From Nitrospira sp. (lineage in GTDB: Bacteria; Nitrospirota; Nitrospiria; Nitrospirales; Nitrospiraceae), in assembly GCA_030653545.1 (NCBI GenBank), contig JAURZE010000033.1, positions 114,322 through 178,321 on the forward strand: DNA of 64,000 nucleotides, in the 5' to 3' direction. Positions within the stretch are counted from its first letter, which is position 1. Every line of letters starts with the position of its first letter. A program made the translations under genes and the position numbers. This document shows, piece by piece, positions 1 to 8,260 of the stretch. The notes beneath the pieces were generated by a model. It made no database searches. It worked only from the letters and a program-made list of their open reading frames with translations, and was not told the DNA's origin.

Positions 1-563
1 TCTTGATCGCGCGGCTCATGTTGCAGCCGGCCGATGTGCTCATGCTGGACGAACCGACGAATGATCTGGATATCCCGACGCTCGATGTGTTGGAAGAAAA
101 TCTTCTGGAGTTTCCTGGCGCGCTGATCCTCGTGACCCATGACCGGTGGTTGCTCGATCGCGTCTCCACCATGATGCTGGCGCTGGATGGAACAGGCAAC
201 GCCGAATGGTTCGCCGACTTTGCCCAATGGGAAGCGGCCCAGGAGCGAGGGACCTCCGGCTCTCCAGGCCCCGTGCCCACTCGCGCCGCGAACAACAACG
301 GCCCCAAGCCGAAACAGACCCGCAAAGGGCTCTCGCATGCGGAACAAAAAGAATGGGACAAGATCGAAGGCTTGATCGTCAAAGCGGAAGCCGCCGTGAC
401 CGCTTGCCAAGCCGCCACGGAAGATCCTGCTGTCACATCCGATGCCACGATGTTGCAAGCCCGGTACACCGCGTTGGCCGAAGCCCAGACCAATGTCGAG
501 CGCCTCTATGCCCGCTGGACGGAACTGGAAGAGAAGCGCACGCAGGCAATGCAGCCGTCTTAG
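1..563 (+). CDS. ABC-F family ATPase, C-terminal part (partial gene)
   Basis: The gene enters from the left edge, so its start and first ATPase domain are missing. The visible part holds the end of the second nucleotide-binding domain: Walker B with LDEPTNDLD, then the switch region LVTHDRWLLDRV. A charged, Lys- and Glu-rich tail follows, as in the C-terminal coiled coil of Uup-type proteins. No membrane segments are present. ABC-F proteins are soluble ATPases acting on ribosomes or DNA intermediates; the coiled-coil tail favours Uup over EttA, but this cannot be settled from a fragment. Its stop overlaps the convergent symporter stop by 4 bases. Confidence 0.85.
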   Translation, partial: LIARLMLQPADVLMLDEPTNDLDIPTLDVLEENLLEFPGALILVTHDRWLLDRVSTMMLALDGTGNAEWFADFAQWEAAQERGTSGSPGPVPTRAANNNGPKPKQTRKGLSHAEQKEWDKIEGLIVKAEAAVTACQAATEDPAVTSDATMLQARYTALAEAQTNVERLYARWTELEEKRTQAMQPS

Positions 564-1999
564 GACGGTCCTGCCGCTTGTTGCTCTGTCGTAACCGGCA
601 GCACTTGAGGCGCCAGCGATCCTACGGCCATTCCGATTGCGGCCGCCAGCAGCCCGACCAACTGCGGCGGCCACACGGCATCGGCTGAACTGAACCCTTC
701 GAACCCCAACCAGCTCACAAGCCCTCCCGCAATGGCGACGATCGCGCCCTGCGTTGTGGCCTTCGACCAATAGAGTCCGGCCAGCAACGGGATGAACGCG
801 ACCACGAGCGTGACCTTGTACGTGCTCACCACCAGTTTATAGATGCTGGCGTCCGACCAGAGCGCAATGGCCAACACCGCCGCGGCAAAGGCGATCAACA
901 CCGTCCGCATCATCCGCAACAACTCCGCATCGTTCAATCGAGCCATCATCGGCTTGAAGACGTTTTCACTGAGCGCCACGGACGGCGCCAGCAGCGTCGC
1001 GCTGGAACAGCTCATCACCGCCGACAAGACGGCTCCAAAGAACACGATCTGCGCCGCGATCGGCGTATGTTCCAGAATCAGCGTCGGCAAAACCAGCTGT
1101 GAGTCGGTTTCCAGCAAGGCCAGAAAGCGCGCCGGATCGACAAGCGTGGCGGCATAGGCCAGAAACATCGGGATAAAGCAGAACGCGAAGTACAACGTCC
1201 CGCCCAGAAGAGACCCGCGCACCGCCGTTGCTTCATCCTTCGCCGACGTGATCCGCTGAAACACATCCTGCTGCGGGATCGACCCGAACATCATCGTCAC
1301 CCACGCACCAAGAAACGGAATCCAGGCATTGAGGCTGGCTGGTGGAAAGAAATCCAGCTTCCCGGCGGCGGCCGCATGCGCAACAACCGTCCCGACTCCT
1401 CCCGCCAGTCCGCTGACGATCGAACCGATATACAGCAGGCCGCCCATGATGACGGTGATTTGCACAAAGTCCAGAATGGCGACTGAGAACATGCCGCCGA
1501 AGGTCGTGTAGGTCAGGACGATCAAGGCCCCGGCGATCATGCCCAGAGACTGGCTGATCCCCCCTGCCGTGACCACGTTCAACACCAGGCCCAGCACCTT
1601 GAACTGCGCCGCCACCCAACCAAGATAAGACGCCACGACCGCCAGCGTGCATAAGACTTCGACCGTGCGGCTATAGCGAAGACGGTAGAAGTCTCCGACG
1701 GTCAGGAGATTCATCCGGTAAAATCGCGGCGCAAAAAACAATCCGGCGAGAATGAGACAGAGGCTGGATCCAAAGGGATCGGCCACAACACCCCGAAGGC
1801 CTTCCTTCACAAAGGTCGCGGAAATGCCGAGCACGGCCTCGGCGCCGAACCAGGTGGCGAAGACCGTCGCGGTCACCACCGGCAGCGGCAGGCTCCGACC
1901 GGCTACCGCAAAATCCTTCGTATTCTGCACACGCGTGGCCGCGTAGAGACCGATCCCGACGGAACACAGCAGATAGAGCGCGACAAATCCGACCAACAT
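560..1999 (-). CDS. Sodium/solute symporter (SSS family) permease
   Basis: This is a 479-residue, highly hydrophobic protein with about 13 predicted membrane spans, the usual size and fold of the sodium:solute symporter family. The N-terminal region has the family pattern of a first helix followed by DFAVAGRSLP and a Gly/Ala-rich second helix with ATWFGAEAVLGIS. The family imports solutes such as proline, pantothenate, acetate or sugars with Na+. Nothing in the sequence fixes the substrate. It is followed convergently by the ABC-F gene, and no ribosome-binding site stands out before the ATG. It may be monocistronic. Confidence 0.85.
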   Translation of the reverse strand: MLVGFVALYLLCSVGIGLYAATRVQNTKDFAVAGRSLPLPVVTATVFATWFGAEAVLGISATFVKEGLRGVVADPFGSSLCLILAGLFFAPRFYRMNLLTVGDFYRLRYSRTVEVLCTLAVVASYLGWVAAQFKVLGLVLNVVTAGGISQSLGMIAGALIVLTYTTFGGMFSVAILDFVQITVIMGGLLYIGSIVSGLAGGVGTVVAHAAAAGKLDFFPPASLNAWIPFLGAWVTMMFGSIPQQDVFQRITSAKDEATAVRGSLLGGTLYFAFCFIPMFLAYAATLVDPARFLALLETDSQLVLPTLILEHTPIAAQIVFFGAVLSAVMSCSSATLLAPSVALSENVFKPMMARLNDAELLRMMRTVLIAFAAAVLAIALWSDASIYKLVVSTYKVTLVVAFIPLLAGLYWSKATTQGAIVAIAGGLVSWLGFEGFSSADAVWPPQLVGLLAAAIGMAVGSLAPQVLPVTTEQQAAGPS

Positions 2000-2090
2000 G
2001 CGCGCAGGATAAAATCATCGCCGGCGGCAATCAATCGTTATTTGCGGCGTGGTCGGGAGAATCTCTCCGAGGAAGATGTGAAACTCTTCG

Positions 2091-2465
2091 CTACAAGGGC
2101 AAGCCCGAGGTCAACCGGCACCCCACTAAAAATAGATCGCCTTGAGGCCCGATTTGCATCGGTCGCGTCCACCGCACGTCATATACCATTGTGGAGCGCC
2201 ACCAGCCCAGTTTTGCACTATGGACCTCAATCCGCTGATTTGGCCGCAGAGCTTGTCCCATCAGCAGCAACATCCCGTGCGCGCTGCGGTTCAGCGTAAA
2301 CACCTGGCCCTGTTGAACTCCTGCCGCACCAGATTCACCTGGTGCGACGATTTCATATGAGCAGGAGTGACAATCCTCAATCCTGGGTTCCTCCCGACGA
2401 TTGATCACCGGTGCCAGGCCTCCCTGCTCATTGACCAGTTTTCTTGAAGGGGCACGATTTTGCAT
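2091..2465 (-). CDS. PilZ-like domain protein
   Basis: The 124-residue product starts with an NRREEPR stretch followed by a beta-rich region ending in YDVRWTRP...LFLVGCRL, resembling a PilZ domain, the c-di-GMP receptor fold. The Arg-rich N-terminal stretch corresponds to the RxxxR half of the ligand motif; the (D/N)xSxxG half is degenerate here (NRSAHG). An ATG 45 codons upstream of the chosen start is also open, but a clear AAGGAGAG lies about 10 bases before position 2465, which decides the start. An EDCHSC cysteine pair near residue 30 is unusual. Similar short PilZ proteins occur at 12586 and, fused to CBS, at 61005. Confidence 0.65.
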   Translation of the reverse strand: MQNRAPSRKLVNEQGGLAPVINRREEPRIEDCHSCSYEIVAPGESGAAGVQQGQVFTLNRSAHGMLLLMGQALRPNQRIEVHSAKLGWWRSTMVYDVRWTRPMQIGPQGDLFLVGCRLTSGLPL

Positions 2466-2861
2466 AATCCGATCTTCTCTCCTTATGCCTGATGGGACAC
2501 ATTCATAGTGAGGAGAGCAAGGGCCGTACCGACGAGGCGTTATCCAAACATTCTGCAGCACTTCCTTGATTTTCTTGTTCCTCGAAAAGATCCTCCTCAT
2601 TGATCCCTACCAAACTCGAAGGGAAAGAAGGACAGTAGACGCTGGGGATAACTACGTATCCCATTCAGACTGTAGAGATAATGCCGCTGTAGCCATTCCC
2701 CTACAGTCGTACGATCGCCTCAACTGAGAACGGCCATAAACTCTCCGTCTCCTGTCGGACGTGACGGAAGACTTCCCCCGCTCACTCAGCCTATGAGACA
2801 ATCCCGCCACATTCATTCACTCCGACCTTCCATTCGCACCACAAGGAGCGCACGCATCATC
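2466..2861. other. 396-base divergent intergenic region with CTGTAG repeats
   Basis: No convincing gene is seen between the divergent PilZ-like and HEAT-repeat genes. The stretch holds CTGTAG at 2670-2675 and again at 2687-2692, and its complement CTACAG at 2701-2706. The second and third copies form a 6-base stem with an 8-base loop. Spacing and position fit an operator or attenuator-like hairpin, but nothing identifies the regulator. The ribosome-binding site of the PilZ gene lies at the left end and an AAGGAG for the HEAT gene at the right end. Confidence 0.4.
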
Positions 2862-3974
2862 ATGAGCCTTCATCTCTTCGCCGTCAGACGCCTTCGAATA
2901 GCGCTTACTCTCCTCTTCTTTGGATCGATCATTGCCGTAAGCGTTCCGGACATAACTCAGGCACGCAAGGAGTTGCTGACGGCCGAAGAAAAGGACCTCC
3001 TGCATCGGGCCGAACAGATCCATCTGGAGACCTTAGCCCTGAGCAGCCATGGTCCCCTTGATGCCGGCGGCATCACGAAGGCGGTTGCAACGCGGTTCGA
3101 ACGATTGGGGTACCGCATCGTCACCGATGGCAGTCAGCCTCATGAAGTGACCGTCAAGGTCAAGTGCGAGGAACTCAAAACCTGGGAAGGGACAGGCCGC
3201 TCCGGTGGCGACGCCGACATGGTCGACGCCGCCGTACGACTCTGGAAAGGACCCGCTTGCCAGCTCACCTATCGCTTCGGCACCCGCTCAGGCGACTGGC
3301 GGCACGAAGTCCGGACACCGTTCAGCAACCCCCAAGAGGCGGCGAAGAACGCTGAGCAAGCCGATGCCGGCGTCTATGCCATCATGAAGCTGATTGAGCA
3401 ATTACAGATGGATCATTTCCCCTTCTTGCTCGCTGCCGAATGGGGACAGTCTTCGCGATTAGTGCAAGCTCTCGACGCACCCGGCACGACGCTGCCACAG
3501 AAACAGATAGTGATCGGGTTGTTAGGCGACATGCTGGCGGTCGATGCCATTCCCCGACTGACCGCAGCACTGAAAGACTCCGATCAGACTGTGGTTCAAG
3601 CGGCCGCAACCGCGCTGGGAACCATCGGCCATGAAGATGGTATTCCTGCGCTGCTTGGACTCTTCAACACGGGCACGCCCGACCAACATCGCGCCGCTGC
3701 CACTGGCCTGGGCCGCCTCGCACCGTTACATCCCGGCAGCGCCATTGTTCCCACCTTCATCGCCGCGCTGCCCGGAGAGCCCATCACAAATCAAATCATC
3801 CTGGTCAGAGCCTTGGGCAAGACAACCGACCGGCAGGTCCTCGGACCGCTGAAGACATTGCATCGGTCGATATTGAAGCAGGCGCGCTCCGACAGCAGTC
3901 CGGAGACAAAGGAGCTGCTGGCCACCCTCGGGATTGCCCTCGACGGCTTCGACGGCGTGCATACGGAAGAGTAG
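2862..3974 (+). CDS. Exported HEAT-repeat protein
   Basis: The start at 2862 gives a typical signal peptide: Arg-rich n-region, a hydrophobic core (IALTLLFFGSIIAVS) and a likely cleavage near AQAR. An AAGGAG lies 13 bases upstream; an ATG 23 codons earlier lacks one. The first 180 residues of the mature protein are mixed alpha/beta without a family I recognise. From about residue 200 to 310 there are two or three helical repeats with the HEAT pattern (AIPRLTAALKDSD, then ALGTIGHEDGIPALLGLF). Such repeats usually bind proteins. It is probably a periplasmic scaffold; the role is unknown. Confidence 0.7.
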   Translation: MSLHLFAVRRLRIALTLLFFGSIIAVSVPDITQARKELLTAEEKDLLHRAEQIHLETLALSSHGPLDAGGITKAVATRFERLGYRIVTDGSQPHEVTVKVKCEELKTWEGTGRSGGDADMVDAAVRLWKGPACQLTYRFGTRSGDWRHEVRTPFSNPQEAAKNAEQADAGVYAIMKLIEQLQMDHFPFLLAAEWGQSSRLVQALDAPGTTLPQKQIVIGLLGDMLAVDAIPRLTAALKDSDQTVVQAAATALGTIGHEDGIPALLGLFNTGTPDQHRAAATGLGRLAPLHPGSAIVPTFIAALPGEPITNQIILVRALGKTTDRQVLGPLKTLHRSILKQARSDSSPETKELLATLGIALDGFDGVHTEE

Positions 3975-3982
3975 CGCTGAGG

Positions 3983-4396
3983 TTAGCGTTCGTCCTGCTC
4001 GATCGCTTCGAAGAGGCTGTTGACGGGAGAGAGAACCGACTTCGGATAGAAGAACCACTTCACAACATGTCGAATGAGATAGCCGGGATGCCCCTTGGCC
4101 CCCAACAGTGTCGCGCGGCGATTCCACTCGGCAATGCGCTCCGGGCGTGCCTCAGGAAGCGAGAGAAACCATTTCGACAACGCCTCGTTATCCCCTGACC
4201 GGCGAACCGCCACGAGAAACTGGGGGGCCGTCAGGCCGAAGTGACGGAGAAACGCGCCATCAATGCCAGGCCGGCTGCCGAAGGCGACTCGAGAGGTCAA
4301 TGGAAGCTGCTGACCGAGAAACCGCCTGGCTTTCTCGGCGAACCGCGGCAACCAGACACAGCCGGCCAGTTGGTCTTGAGGACGAGGGAGTGGCAT
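3983..4396 (-). CDS. DUF5069 domain protein
   Basis: The 137-residue product resembles DUF5069 proteins: an N-terminal LPRFAEKARRFLG helix, a short FLRHFGLTAPQF segment, then a C-terminal helical part with W and R residues. The family has no known function to me. The start at 4396 lies 1 base after the stop of tag, so the two are probably co-transcribed; a longer open frame reaching 4447 would run into tag and has a non-family N-terminus. No strong ribosome-binding site is seen, consistent with translation coupled to tag. Confidence 0.65.
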   Translation of the reverse strand: MPLPRPQDQLAGCVWLPRFAEKARRFLGQQLPLTSRVAFGSRPGIDGAFLRHFGLTAPQFLVAVRRSGDNEALSKWFLSLPEARPERIAEWNRRATLLGAKGHPGYLIRHVVKWFFYPKSVLSPVNSLFEAIEQDER

Positions 4397-4397
4397 C

Positions 4398-4985
4398 TTA
4401 TGTAGACCTAGGAACTGTTGGCTTTTTTGATATTGCGAAACAGGCAACCAGATGATCGTTCACCATCCCGATCGCCTGCATATAGGCGTAGATGATCGTG
4501 CTCCCGACAAACCGGAAGCCGCGCTTCTTCAGGTCTTTCGACAAGGTATCGCTCACCGCATTCGTGGCGGGCACATCCTTCATCCGTTTCCACCGATTGA
4601 CGATCGGCTCACCCCCAACGAATGACCAGACATAGGCATCGAACGAACCGAATTCTTTCTGCACCGCGAGAAAGGCCTGCGCGTTCGTCACCGCCGACTC
4701 GATCTTGAGGCGATTGCGGATAATGTCGGGATTTTTCATCAGCGACGCTTTCATACGCAACGTGAAACAGGCCACTTTCTTCGGATCGAATCCCGCAAAC
4801 GCCTTACGATACCCGGCACGCTTTTTCAGGACCGTGTCCCACGTCAGCCCCGCTTGCGCCCCTTCCAACAGCAGCATCTCAAAATGCTTCCTATCGCGAT
4901 GAACCGGCCTACCCCACTCCTGATCGTGATAACGAACCATGTGCGGCTTCTCGCCGGCCCAGCTGCAACGGATCTTGTTGTTCAT
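4398..4985 (-). CDS. tag: DNA-3-methyladenine glycosylase I
   Basis: This is a 195-residue protein of normal length for Tag. It has the N-terminal RCSWAG and YHDQEWGRPVH blocks, the helix-hairpin region with LLLEGAQAGLTWDTVLKKRAGYRKAF, and the C-terminal SFVGGEPIVNRW and VNDHLVACF. The N-terminal Cys and His and the late His-x3-Cys are the zinc-knot residues. The enzyme excises 3-methyladenine from alkylated DNA in base excision repair. A GGAG-type site precedes the ATG. DUF5069 follows 1 base downstream. Confidence 0.93.
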   Translation of the reverse strand: MNNKIRCSWAGEKPHMVRYHDQEWGRPVHRDRKHFEMLLLEGAQAGLTWDTVLKKRAGYRKAFAGFDPKKVACFTLRMKASLMKNPDIIRNRLKIESAVTNAQAFLAVQKEFGSFDAYVWSFVGGEPIVNRWKRMKDVPATNAVSDTLSKDLKKRGFRFVGSTIIYAYMQAIGMVNDHLVACFAISKKPTVPRST

Positions 4986-5013
4986 CTCGACGCTCCCTCT
5001 CCTCAGAGTCCGG

Positions 5014-5445
5014 TCACTTGCTTCGTCCGGTATTCGCGCCTGCGACCTTGATCGACCACTTCGGTTTCATTCGTCCGAAATCCGTGCGGGCATGGCGGCG
5101 CAACGTCTGTTTGGAATCAAATACCACCGGGCCTTGAGGACTCCGCCAGAATACCACCCAATGCCAATAGGCCGTTCCCCGTTCGCGATGCCACTTGATC
5201 GCGAGCAGCGCAACAGCCGGCAACGATGTCCAGGAAACAAACGGCACCTCTCTGCTTGCCGCGCGAATGCGAAAGTGCTTCATGAGATGGCGCACCGGCT
5301 GCGTCTCGGACCAGAGCCGTGGATCGTCAGCAACGATTCCCAACCGGTTTGCCGCTTGCTTGGCTTGCGCGTAGCTCACTCCCGCCAAGGTCGCCACGCT
5401 GGCGATACCGCAACCGGTCCGTTCACGTTGCACCACCGGCTTCAC
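5014..5445 (-). CDS. C39-like cysteine peptidase-fold protein
   Basis: The GTG start at 5445 overlaps the stop of the upstream GNAT gene as GTGA, and a GGAG lies 5 bases before it, so this start is well supported. The 143-residue product has Cys12 in TGCGIAS at the start of a helix, His95 in YWHWVVF and Asp110 in VVFDSK. That is the Cys-His-Asp order of papain-like C39 peptidases. There is no ABC transporter fused or adjacent, no signal peptide, and no visible Gly-Gly leader substrate. It may be a cytoplasmic peptidase or deamidase-like protein; the function is open. Confidence 0.65.
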   Translation of the reverse strand: MKPVVQRERTGCGIASVATLAGVSYAQAKQAANRLGIVADDPRLWSETQPVRHLMKHFRIRAASREVPFVSWTSLPAVALLAIKWHRERGTAYWHWVVFWRSPQGPVVFDSKQTLRRHARTDFGRMKPKWSIKVAGANTGRSK

Positions 5446-5915
5446 TGCAACTCCAGTTTCAGTTTCCGTCCGCCGGAGATGCTGAACCCCTCGCGCTGAT
5501 AGAACGCCAGCGTCCGGTCGAACTCCGGCAAGGGTGGAGTCGTGACTTCCAGCCGCCGCCATCCGCGTGCCTGCCCGAGCAGCCTGGCCTGTTGCAGCAA
5601 TGCGGCCCCTACTCCCTGTGAACGACACGTCGGCCGGACATAGAATTCGGGAATCGTCCCGTACGCACCCTCCGTGTAGAGCGCGTAACTCTGATACAGG
5701 GCGAGAAATCCGATCGGCACGTCGCCGTCACGGGCCAGCAGTACCGCATAACAGCCGTCTCGCAACCAGACCCTTGCTCGCGCTTCCGTGTCGGCCTGAT
5801 GAAAGTTGAACACCTTATCGCTGACCGCCGCCATAATCTCGTGGAGCAGCTCCCCTACCAGCGTGGCGACGATAGCTGCATCTTCCGGCTGAGCCTGCGT
5901 AATCTGAATCGGCAT
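5442..5915 (-). CDS. GNAT-family N-acetyltransferase
   Basis: The 157-residue protein has a full GNAT fold pattern: N-terminal ITQAQPEDAAIVATLVGELL, a central strand with IGFLALYQSY, the acetyl-CoA loop CRSQGVGAALLQQA (an R/QxxGxG/A variant) and a late FYQREGFSISG strand. These enzymes transfer acetyl groups to amines; the substrate is not predictable. It lies 3 bases after the hydrolase gene and overlaps the C39-like gene by 4 bases, so it sits in the middle of a tight minus-strand operon. Confidence 0.85.
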   Translation of the reverse strand: MPIQITQAQPEDAAIVATLVGELLHEIMAAVSDKVFNFHQADTEARARVWLRDGCYAVLLARDGDVPIGFLALYQSYALYTEGAYGTIPEFYVRPTCRSQGVGAALLQQARLLGQARGWRRLEVTTPPLPEFDRTLAFYQREGFSISGGRKLKLELQ

Positions 5916-5918
5916 CCG

Positions 5919-6449
5919 CTACCCCACGAACTCCTGAAAGAGGGCATACCCTTCAGGCCAATCGCCGATCCCGCTGTCGGCATTAATGTGTCCGACCTCG
6001 CCGACATCGACAAACCGGCTGCCCCAGGCAGTCGCACAAGCACGGGCATGGCCGATGGACCCGAACGAATCATTCGTACTCGCCACGACCAGCGCGGGAA
6101 AGGGCAGACGGTGCATCGGCACCGGCATAAACCCTTTGGCTGTAGCAGGGAAACTGGGGCAGGCCGGTTCGGGAATCGCAACGAGGAGCGCGCCCTTGAC
6201 CGGCGCCCGTGACGGCCCGGCCCAATGAGCCACAAGCAAACAGGCCAGACTATGGGCGACCAAGATGGGAGGAGCCGCGCAGCGCTGCACCGCCATATCG
6301 AGCGTACGCACCCACTCCCGGCAATCCGGCGCATCCCATTGGCCCAGATCGACCCGCCGCCATGCCGGATGGCGCTCTTCCCACAAGGTCTGCCAATGCC
6401 CAGGGCCGGAATTGCCGAACCCCGGCAAGACTAACACAGGAATCTCCAT
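5919..6449 (-). CDS. RBBP9/YdeN-type alpha/beta hydrolase
   Basis: The 176-residue product starts MEIPVLVLPGFGNSGPGHWQTLWE, the classic beginning of the RBBP9/YdeN serine hydrolases. The nucleophile elbow is AHSLACLL (Ser in the G/AxSxA position), the acid is in STNDSFGS and the His is in EVGHINADSG. Members are small cytoplasmic esterase-like proteins with unknown natural substrates. The start at 6449 was chosen because the family begins at this Met; an upstream ATG would overlap the methyltransferase. It is followed closely by the GNAT gene. Confidence 0.85.
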   Translation of the reverse strand: MEIPVLVLPGFGNSGPGHWQTLWEERHPAWRRVDLGQWDAPDCREWVRTLDMAVQRCAAPPILVAHSLACLLVAHWAGPSRAPVKGALLVAIPEPACPSFPATAKGFMPVPMHRLPFPALVVASTNDSFGSIGHARACATAWGSRFVDVGEVGHINADSGIGDWPEGYALFQEFVG

Positions 6450-6459
6450 CACCCCACAC

Positions 6460-7260
6460 TCACTCGGCCTGCTTCTGGCCGGTGACGGCAACCGTTGCAT
6501 AGTAGACGGCCCGGCTCTGCGGATCTTCGGCACATTCACCGTAGTGCTGAAGATCCGCCTCGCTCACGACGCCCGTCGCCAGATACTTCTCCCGCAACTG
6601 TTGGGCGGACATTGCCATCATCTTCGCCAAACCCGAGCCGCCGGCAGACACCGGCGCATCGTTCTCCATAGCCAGCTGGGAAAGTCCCCGTGCTTGCAAG
6701 AGAGGCAACAGCGTGAGTCCCAGCGCGTAATCCATCCCGCGGCTTTCGTACATGCGATGAATCGACTGATTGATGTGCCGCATCGCCGCGAGTTGCGCAG
6801 CCGTTCCGACAATGCCCCGCGAGGCAGAGAAATCCGGCTCTTCCAGCACAATCCATCCGCCCGGCTTCAGCGCGGCCAGCATCCGGGACAGGGCGATCTC
6901 ATAGTCCGGCAGATGAATGAGCACATAGCGCGCATGCACGAGATCGAATGATCCCTGGGGCAACGAGGCGGTACGAATATCCCCTTGCTGAACCTCAATA
7001 TGCGCCGGACGTTGCGCCGTCAAAAATTTGGTCGAGAGATCGAGCGCGACGACATGCCCCGAAGGCCCGACTCTCTCACCCATCCACTGCATCAATGAGC
7101 CGGCGCCCGGTCCCACTTCCAGGCAACGCCACCCGGTCGCAAGACCGGTCGCATACAGGCGGCGGCAACTGGCCGGATCGAACTCCCGTTCAATCGCCTG
7201 CAACCGCGTGAGTTCCAGTTGATCTTCGGCCGACGTAAAGACGTAGTCAGGTTGGCTCAT
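6460..7260 (-). CDS. Class I SAM-dependent methyltransferase
   Basis: This 266-residue protein carries the Rossmann SAM-binding core: motif I CLEVGPGAGSL, an acidic residue after the next strand (VVALDLSTKF), then QQGDIRTASLPQGSFDLVHARYVLIHL and LKPGGWIVLEEPD. A C-terminal region of about 90 residues probably caps the substrate site. The substrate is not evident; small-molecule methyltransferases of this type are common. It leads the hydrolase and GNAT genes in one minus-strand unit. Confidence 0.85.
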   Translation of the reverse strand: MSQPDYVFTSAEDQLELTRLQAIEREFDPASCRRLYATGLATGWRCLEVGPGAGSLMQWMGERVGPSGHVVALDLSTKFLTAQRPAHIEVQQGDIRTASLPQGSFDLVHARYVLIHLPDYEIALSRMLAALKPGGWIVLEEPDFSASRGIVGTAAQLAAMRHINQSIHRMYESRGMDYALGLTLLPLLQARGLSQLAMENDAPVSAGGSGLAKMMAMSAQQLREKYLATGVVSEADLQHYGECAEDPQSRAVYYATVAVTGQKQAE

Positions 7261-7282
7261 ATCCGGGTACCCCTACGATGTA

Positions 7283-7651
7283 CTACTCCAGCTTCTTGAA
7301 GCAGTCCGCCCCCGCCACCGCCCGCAAGCGGCGACAGGTCATCACCCGGGTCGAACCCGGCACGTCGTTCTTGATGACCACGACGTAGGACTCACCCCCG
7401 GTGCATTCCACATCCCAGAAGACATTTCCCTTGGCGTCCTCACCTTGGAAGAACGTGCGCGCGACAGTGCGACAGCTATGGCCGCCGCTTTCGACGAACA
7501 CCGCCAGGGCTTCGCTCCGCTCTACCTCAGACATCGCCGCAAGCCGATCCTGCGCCGGATTGGCCCAGAGAGGCAGGGGCCCCGCCTCCCACGCCAGCGC
7601 GAGCAACGCCGCAAACACACGGCCACCCCGCCGCCTAAACGTCAGCCCCAT
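7283..7651 (-). CDS. Small exported protein of unknown function
   Basis: The 122-residue product has a signal peptide (GLTFRRRGGR, then an Ala/Leu core, cleavage probably near LWANP). The mature part of about 90 residues contains four cysteines, in GHSCRT, DVECTG, MTCRRL and ADCFKK, enough for two disulfide bonds in the periplasm. I recognise no named domain. It starts 2 bases after the stop of the 52-residue gene upstream and is likely in the same operon. Confidence 0.6.
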   Translation of the reverse strand: MGLTFRRRGGRVFAALLALAWEAGPLPLWANPAQDRLAAMSEVERSEALAVFVESGGHSCRTVARTFFQGEDAKGNVFWDVECTGGESYVVVIKNDVPGSTRVMTCRRLRAVAGADCFKKLE

Positions 7652-7653
7652 GG

Positions 7654-7812
7654 CTAGTTTCCCCTCCAGAAGGACTTCCCACAGACCACACAGATTTCAG
7701 CGCTCGTATCGGAGCCGAGATAGAATTCTTTCTCCCGGACATCGTGCGGGCAGGGCGGATGCTCTTTCCTCGCCCAGGCCTCTCGCAACGCTTCGGCATC
7801 GTCCGCTTCCAT
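7654..7812 (-). CDS. 52-residue protein with possible zinc-binding Cys/His pairs
   Basis: This short gene runs from an ATG at 7812 to a TAG 2 bases before the next gene's ATG. A GAGG lies about 6 bases upstream. The product starts MEADDAEALREAW and contains HPPCPHD and CVVCGKSFW, a C/H pair and a CxxC about 25 residues apart that could bind one zinc ion. The tight spacing and codon use resemble the neighbours. I do not recognise a family. Confidence 0.6.
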   Translation of the reverse strand: MEADDAEALREAWARKEHPPCPHDVREKEFYLGSDTSAEICVVCGKSFWRGN

Positions 7813-7837
7813 CAATCGCCTCACGCCTTACACACTA

Positions 7838-8179
7838 TTAAGGCCGCGCTTCACTGCCCCCTAGCAGACACTCTATGACGGTGTTCGCATCGCCGATGGG
7901 ATCGGCCGTAAAGGGAGACCGGTGCTTCTGGGTGACGGTCGTCGTCAATCGTTCGGCCGCCTGCCGGACAGATAGTGGAAACGCGAGGTCTTGTTGGATT
8001 CTGCGCAGGTGAGCCATGGCATCCCCTGACCATGATAGAGACGCCTGCTGTCCCAGCCACGCTTCGTCGGCTAACGCGACCGCCCGCCGCGCGCACACTC
8101 TTGCTTTGCCGGCGTTGCCGGAATTCCAGGCAGCGACGGCTCCGACAAGTTCTCGTGTGATGGAGATCGGCCACGCCAT
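7838..8179 (-). CDS. Hypothetical helical protein
   Basis: The 113-residue product starts MAWPISITRELVGAVAAWNSG and is Ala-, Arg- and Leu-rich and probably all helical. The first half resembles a TPR-like helical pair (ELVGAVAAWNSGNAGKARVCARRAVALADEAWL). No catalytic motif or signal peptide is seen. An upstream start at 8251 is open but begins with low-complexity sequence. It lies between prfC and the 52-residue gene on the same strand, so it is likely co-transcribed. The function is unknown. Confidence 0.5.
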   Translation of the reverse strand: MAWPISITRELVGAVAAWNSGNAGKARVCARRAVALADEAWLGQQASLSWSGDAMAHLRRIQQDLAFPLSVRQAAERLTTTVTQKHRSPFTADPIGDANTVIECLLGGSEARP

Positions 8180-8260
8180 AGAACATACCCGGTGAAGGCA
8201 GCAGAGAGAAGGGGGAGCCGTCGCCGGCTCTCGACCGGTCTCGGCCACCACCTCGCTGCG

